Assembly (NCBI RefSeq): GCF_045291545.1
Contig: NZ_CP149514.1
Coordinates: forward strand, 2,046,001-2,110,000
Reading direction: 5' to 3'
Origin: Gallaecimonas sp045291545
Lineage (GTDB): Bacteria > Pseudomonadota > Gammaproteobacteria > Enterobacterales > Gallaecimonadaceae
DNA: 64,000 nt
The notes under the pieces were generated by a model. The model was not told the origin of the DNA. It made no database searches and saw nothing but the letters and a program-made list of their open reading frames with translations. This document shows positions 59,611-64,000 of the stretch, piece by piece. The translations under genes and the position numbers were made by a program. Positions within the stretch are counted from its first letter, which is position 1, and every line of letters begins with the position of its first letter.

Positions 59611-60420
59611 TTAGCCGTAACGGCCGGTGATGTAGTCTTCTGTCTGCTGTTTGCTCGGCATGGTAAACAGCGTATCGGTGTCAGTGTATTCCACCAACTT
59701 ACCCATATTCATGAACGCCGTCTGATCAGAAACCCGTGCCGCCTGCTGCATGTTGTGGGTCACCATGACAATAGTGAACTGGCGCTTAAGATCATGGATC
59801 AGCTCTTCAATGGTCAGCGTTGAAATAGGGTCCAGCGCCGAGGTCGGCTCGTCCAACAGCAACACTTCCGGTTTAATGGCGATGGCCCTGGCAATGACCA
59901 AACGCTGCTGCTGCCCGCTGGAAAGCCCGAAGGCATTGTCGTGCAGGCGGTGCTTCACCTCATTCCACAGCGCGGCGGCTTTCAGGGAGGTTTCTACTGC
60001 TTCGTCCAGAATACGGCGATCGTTGATCCCCTGCAGACGCAGGCCATAAACCACGTTTTCATAGACCGATTTTGGAAAAGGATTGGGCCGCTGGAAGACC
60101 ATCCCTACCCGGCGGCGCAACGCCGAAACATCCACCTGACGGTCGAAAATATTCTCGCCGTGCAGCTCAATACGCCCTTCAGTACGGCAGTCTTCGAGCA
60201 AGTCATTCATCCGGTTAAGGCAGCGCAGCAGCGTTGATTTACCACACCCGGAAGGACCAATAAATGCCGTCACCTGCCCCTTTGGAATAGCCATGGTGAT
60301 GTCTATCAGGGCCTGCTGCTGACCATAAAAAAGGTTCAGATCGCTGATTTGCATTGCCACCGCATCGGCGGGCAGCTGCTGTAGGTTCTGCTTGTGTTTC
60401 ATCGGACGACTGGCCGTCAT
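59611..60420 (-). CDS. pstB: Phosphate ABC transporter ATPase PstB
   Basis: 269 residues. Walker A GPSGCGKSTLL, signature LSSGQQQRLVIARAIA, Walker B VLLLDEPTSALDP and the His switch VTHNMQQA. Energises PstA/PstC. GAAAGG 7 bases before the ATG, 11 bases after pstA. Confidence 0.98.
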   Translation of the reverse strand: MTASRPMKHKQNLQQLPADAVAMQISDLNLFYGQQQALIDITMAIPKGQVTAFIGPSGCGKSTLLRCLNRMNDLLEDCRTEGRIELHGENIFDRQVDVSALRRRVGMVFQRPNPFPKSVYENVVYGLRLQGINDRRILDEAVETSLKAAALWNEVKHRLHDNAFGLSSGQQQRLVIARAIAIKPEVLLLDEPTSALDPISTLTIEELIHDLKRQFTIVMVTHNMQQAARVSDQTAFMNMGKLVEYTDTDTLFTMPSKQQTEDYITGRYG

Positions 60421-60431
60421 GTTATAGCCTT

Positions 60432-62099
60432 TCAGTATTCCAACATCCGAAACCGGCTTCGCAAGTGATTACGAAAGCCGATAGCGGTCAGATTCAACGT
60501 CAGGATCACCAGCACCAACAGCAATGCAGTGGCATAAACCAATGGCCGGGCTGCTTCGACATTGGGGCTTTGAAAAGCCATATCGTAGATATGAAAGCCC
60601 AAATTCATGAATTTGCGATCCAGATGCACAAAGGGGAAGTTAGCATCCAGCGGTAACGAGGGTGCCAGCTTTACCACCCCCACTAACATCAATGGCGCCA
60701 CCTCACCGGCGGCACGAGCCACGGCCAGAATAACCCCGGTCATAATCGCCGGACTGACCATGGGCAAGACAATGTGCCAGAGGGTTTCGGCCTTGGTGGC
60801 TCCCAAAGCCAAAGATCCCTGCCGCAACGCCGGCGGGATCCGCGTCAGGCCTTCTTCGGTAGAGACAATCACCACCGGCAGCGTCAGTATGGCCATGGTC
60901 AGTGCCGACCATAAGATGCCAGGCGTACCAAAGGTTGGAGACGGCAGCGCCTCTGGGTAAAACAGTTTATCAATACTGCCCCCCACCATATAAACGAAAA
61001 AGCCCAGGCCAAAAACGCCGTAAACAATAGACGGCACCCCGGCAAGATTGATCACCGCAATACGGGTGATGCGGGTCAACAAGTTGTTGCCGGCATACTC
61101 ATGCAGATAAATCGCCGCCAGCACACCAAAGGGCGTCACTATCACAGCCATCAGCAGCACCATGAAAATGGTACCGAAAATGGCGGGAAAAACGCCGCCT
61201 TCGGTATTGGCCTCACGGGGGTTATCCGCAACAAAGTGCCACAAGCCACTGGCAAAATGCCCAATTTTATCGAGCACCGTCATGGCATTGGGGTAATTCA
61301 CCGCCAGCACGCTGGATAACGGCAGTGTCAGGGTTTGCCCCTGCATAATGGCCACTTTGACCTCACTGCCCTGCATTTTTTTACGCAGCGAGAACAGTGT
61401 TTTGGCCAGTTGTTGATAATGCTGTTGCAGCTGCTGGCGTTGCTGGTCCATGGCCGTTTTCACACTGCCGGTAAGGGTTTTATCCAACGCCATGCGACGG
61501 CTTTTTAGACGCAGCTGTTCCAGCTGATAGTTAATTTTGCCAATTTGCTGTTTTTGTAACTCATCAGCCTGGCGCCGTAGCTGCCCAATGCGGTTAATCT
61601 CGGCTTGCAAGGCCTGACGCTGCTGCTCAGCCGGGATGGTTTTACCGGCAATCACGACCGACTGCACCTGGCCATAAACATTGCCATTTTCACGGCGTTC
61701 AAAGACCGCCAGCCCCGCCGGTTGCTGCCTGGCTTTGATATCCGTTGCCAGCACGGTGCGAAAGTCCATGCCCAGCAACTCTCGGTTACCGGTTTTAATA
61801 AGATAACGGGTGACCTTATCATCAGCGGCCTTACCCGGTAGCGGATGCCCGGCTTCGCGTAACTGTCTGACTGGCACCGCGATACGGTCGTAGATTTCAC
61901 CGACCAGTTGCTGCTGCCCCTGACCATCAGCCACCGTGAACTCATACAGACTGGCCGGCCAGAAGTAAATCAGCCCCCGCCAGGCGATCAACAGCAACAG
62001 CCCCAAGACCGCAATCAAGCTGAGGCTAACCGCTCCGGCGGTGAGCCAGACCCAGGGCGTACCGGATTTAAACCAGCCCTTGACGGCACCTTTGCTCAT
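60432..62099 (-). CDS. pstA: Phosphate ABC transporter permease PstA, long form
   Basis: 555 residues. After one N-terminal membrane helix (VWLTAGAVSLSLIAVLGLLLLIAW) there is a long Gln-rich, probably coiled-coil periplasmic insert (about 165-260), then the canonical five- to six-helix permease with the EAA loop (QGSLALGATKAETLWHIVLP). Longer than the 296-residue E. coli PstA, but this form is usual in Shewanella- and Vibrio-like bacteria. ATGA overlap with pstC. Confidence 0.95.
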   Translation of the reverse strand: MSKGAVKGWFKSGTPWVWLTAGAVSLSLIAVLGLLLLIAWRGLIYFWPASLYEFTVADGQGQQQLVGEIYDRIAVPVRQLREAGHPLPGKAADDKVTRYLIKTGNRELLGMDFRTVLATDIKARQQPAGLAVFERRENGNVYGQVQSVVIAGKTIPAEQQRQALQAEINRIGQLRRQADELQKQQIGKINYQLEQLRLKSRRMALDKTLTGSVKTAMDQQRQQLQQHYQQLAKTLFSLRKKMQGSEVKVAIMQGQTLTLPLSSVLAVNYPNAMTVLDKIGHFASGLWHFVADNPREANTEGGVFPAIFGTIFMVLLMAVIVTPFGVLAAIYLHEYAGNNLLTRITRIAVINLAGVPSIVYGVFGLGFFVYMVGGSIDKLFYPEALPSPTFGTPGILWSALTMAILTLPVVIVSTEEGLTRIPPALRQGSLALGATKAETLWHIVLPMVSPAIMTGVILAVARAAGEVAPLMLVGVVKLAPSLPLDANFPFVHLDRKFMNLGFHIYDMAFQSPNVEAARPLVYATALLLVLVILTLNLTAIGFRNHLRSRFRMLEY

Positions 62100-64000
62100 A
62101 GCGACCGATACCGTTGGCGAAGCCGCTGGCGCACCAGCTCGGCAATGGTATTAAAGATAAAGGTGAACACAAACAACACAAAGGCAGCCAAAAACAAGAC
62201 CCGGTAGTGTGTGCTACCCACTTCCGATTCGCCCATCTCCACGGCGATGTTGGCCGATAAAGTACGCATACCCTCAAACAGGTTCCATTTCATCAACGGG
62301 GTGTTGCCAGAGGCCATCAGTACAATCATGGTTTCGCCGACGGCGCGGCCAATGCCCATCATCACCGCCGAGAAGATACCCGGACTGGCGGTCAGTAATA
62401 CCACCCGTGTTAAGGTTTGCCAGGGTGTAGCGCCAAGGGCCAGCGACCCCTGGGTCAAATGCCGAGGTACAGCATGAACAGCATCTTCGGCAATGGTAAA
62501 AATGGTCGGGATCACTGCAAAGCCCATAGCGATGCCAACAATCAGCGCGTTACGCTGATCAAATCCCATCCCCAATACATCGGTCAAATACAACCGACTG
62601 TCGCCGCCAAACAGCACCTGCTCCAGCCAGGGGCCCAGCGCCATACTCAGCCAACCGGCCAGTAACAGCGGTGGGATCAGCACCAGCACTTGCCACCCCG
62701 CTGACAGCCGCTGACGAAATGCATCGGGCAAAACATGCCATAGCCCTGCTGATATCAACACCGATACCGGCATCAATACCAGCAGCGCCAACATCGACGG
62801 AAGATGAGATTCAATGAGCGGAGCTAACCAGAGTCCTGCCAGGAAACCGAGGATCACCGTAGGTAACGCTTCCATCAGCTCAACGGTCGGTTTAATCAGC
62901 CGACGCAGCCGCTCTGACATAAAATAGGCGGTGTAAATAGCACCGGCCAATGCCAATGGGGTCGCAAACAACATGGCGTAAAAGGCCGCTTTGAGCGTAC
63001 CAAAGGTCAACGGTGCTAGGCTCAGCTTGGGTTCAAAATCATCAGAGCCGGAAGTTGACTGCCAAACCCGTTCCGGGCGCGGATAGCCTTCGTACCAAAC
63101 ATCCCCCCACAATGCTTTCCAGCTGATCTCCGGATGTGGGTTATCTAACCGATAAAACCGCAGCCCCTGACTATCGGCCAGTAGTAAGCCATTACCCTTG
63201 GGGGCATAAGCCAGGCTGTGCACGGCGCCATCAGGGTCATCGAGGGTCAGAAGCTTTCGCTCTGACGTTGCCTGAAAAAGACTCACCGCTCCCTGGCTGC
63301 CGCTGGCAGCAAAACCGCGACGATAGTATTCACTGGCCAGTGCCACAACCGGCTGCCCCAACTGAAAGTCGCGAATATGGCGAACCTGCTGACCGTTGTC
63401 GGTTAATACCGAGAACCACTGGCCGATACTGCCATCACTGCGGCCCAGTAAAACGGAGTGACCACCAGCTAACAAGGTCATGGCGCTGATTTGCACTGTT
63501 CCTGACGCCGCTTTAAGGCGCTGCCGCAATGCAAAGGGCGATAATTGATAAACAGACAACCACTGCCCGTACTGAACAAACAAGTGCTGCTGATCAGGGC
63601 TGAGCACAAACCGCTCAGGCACCACATGCAGTGCCAGTGGCTGTGGCTGTCGCTCAGCCCCCTGCCCGATGCGGCTGAGCCAGCTTTGACCATGTTTATC
63701 CAGCGCCACCACAGTGGCCTCTTTATCGTTTACCGCCAGGGTTAACTGCTGGAGCTGATGTCCGGCAGGCACCACTGCCTGTGGCGCCTGACCAAACGGA
63801 TAAAATAACGCCGGTTGCGGCTCGAAGGTCGGTTTGACTACCACCACACCGCTAGCCGTTGCCAGTGCATAGGTTTGCTCACTGCTGATGGCTGAGGCCG
63901 CAGCAATAATAGGCTGACCAATACTGAAGCGAGCCAAAGGCTTGCCCATGACATCACGGAAGCGAATGTCACCGGCGGCATCAATTCGGTAAGTCATTTT
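62096..64000 (-). CDS. pstC: Phosphate ABC transporter permease PstC, long form (5' end outside window)
   Basis: At least 634 residues, still open at the right edge, so the N-terminus (a membrane helix in this family) is missing. The first 340 visible residues are soluble and look like a propeller-type periplasmic domain (ISAMTLLAGGHSVLLGRSDG, VHSLAYAPKGNGLLLADSQG). The permease part has membrane helices from about 330 on and the EAA loop (QGSLALGATPWQTLTRVVL). ATG at 63997 is probably internal. Forms the membrane channel with PstA. Confidence 0.93.
   Translation of the reverse strand, partial: KMTYRIDAAGDIRFRDVMGKPLARFSIGQPIIAAASAISSEQTYALATASGVVVVKPTFEPQPALFYPFGQAPQAVVPAGHQLQQLTLAVNDKEATVVALDKHGQSWLSRIGQGAERQPQPLALHVVPERFVLSPDQQHLFVQYGQWLSVYQLSPFALRQRLKAASGTVQISAMTLLAGGHSVLLGRSDGSIGQWFSVLTDNGQQVRHIRDFQLGQPVVALASEYYRRGFAASGSQGAVSLFQATSERKLLTLDDPDGAVHSLAYAPKGNGLLLADSQGLRFYRLDNPHPEISWKALWGDVWYEGYPRPERVWQSTSGSDDFEPKLSLAPLTFGTLKAAFYAMLFATPLALAGAIYTAYFMSERLRRLIKPTVELMEALPTVILGFLAGLWLAPLIESHLPSMLALLVLMPVSVLISAGLWHVLPDAFRQRLSAGWQVLVLIPPLLLAGWLSMALGPWLEQVLFGGDSRLYLTDVLGMGFDQRNALIVGIAMGFAVIPTIFTIAEDAVHAVPRHLTQGSLALGATPWQTLTRVVLLTASPGIFSAVMMGIGRAVGETMIVLMASGNTPLMKWNLFEGMRTLSANIAVEMGESEVGSTHYRVLFLAAFVLFVFTFIFNTIAELVRQRLRQRYRSL

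Noticed and set aside
1..64000. CRISPR arrays, tRNA and rRNA genes
   Set aside because: No regularly spaced direct repeats and no tRNA- or rRNA-like sequence noticed while reading; tRNAs with unusual sequence could still be missed without a dedicated scan.

Overview
The window is chromosomal DNA of a gammaproteobacterium. Gene content and order (suhB | trmJ-cysE-iscRSUA-hscBA-fdx-iscX-ndk-rlmN-pilW-rodZ-ispG-hisS-yfgM-bamB-der, guaBA | xseA, queA-tgt-yajC-secDF, pstCAB-phoU, aceBA) are typical of the Aeromonas / Shewanella / Gallaecimonas part of the class. That placement is inference from synteny; no 16S rRNA or other phylogenetic marker was analysed. Coding density is high, the core is GC-rich, and almost everything from 14 kb on is on the minus strand.

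Layout. 0-5 kb (+): the C-terminal part of pyrC, ggt, yjjX, yjjG and a GH114 lipoprotein. 5-6.4 kb: an AT-rich patch with lpxO. 6.4-12.5 kb (+): two large exported peptidases, an M16 zinc protease and a Tricorn-like S41 protease. 12.7-14 kb: a periplasmic alpha-carbonic anhydrase and a DUF3147 membrane protein. 14.0-17.8 kb: a small genomic island inserted at the 3' end of guaA. It is bounded by a 23-codon duplicate of the guaA tail and carries a translationally coupled four-gene operon (radical SAM enzyme, archaeal-AdkA-like P-loop kinase, DxDxT HAD phosphatase, uracil-phosphoribosyltransferase-like protein) plus about 0.9 kb of non-coding DNA with a cluster of perfect hairpins. 17.8-40.1 kb: purine synthesis, outer-membrane assembly, isoprenoid, tRNA and Fe-S cluster genes, ending at suhB. 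40.1-46.3 kb: a rhodanese, a small ORF ending in a 33-bp perfect palindrome, secFD-yajC and the queuosine genes. 46.5-52.7 kb: a seven-gene operon joining fatty-acid-type biosynthetic enzymes (thermostable-hemolysin family protein, acyl ligase, haem-oxygenase-like oxidase, SDR) to a TPR protein and a QseBC/PmrAB-like two-component system. 52.8-55.7 kb: the glyoxylate shunt aceBA. 56-58.8 kb: OxyR, Nudix, CAP-domain and EVE-domain genes. 58.9-64 kb: the phosphate-uptake operon, with pstC cut by the window edge.

Two places deserve most attention. The first is the guaA island operon, whose four enzyme types together look like a pathway for a modified nucleobase or nucleotide; I cannot assign it to a named system. 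The second is the 46.5-52.7 kb operon, which looks like production of a small acyl-derived metabolite linked to its own sensor. Further points are a candidate structured RNA beside guaA, a candidate sRNA between queA and the histidine kinase, and the long palindrome between the small ORF and secF. Functions come from motif and family recognition by eye; no database search or folding calculation was run.
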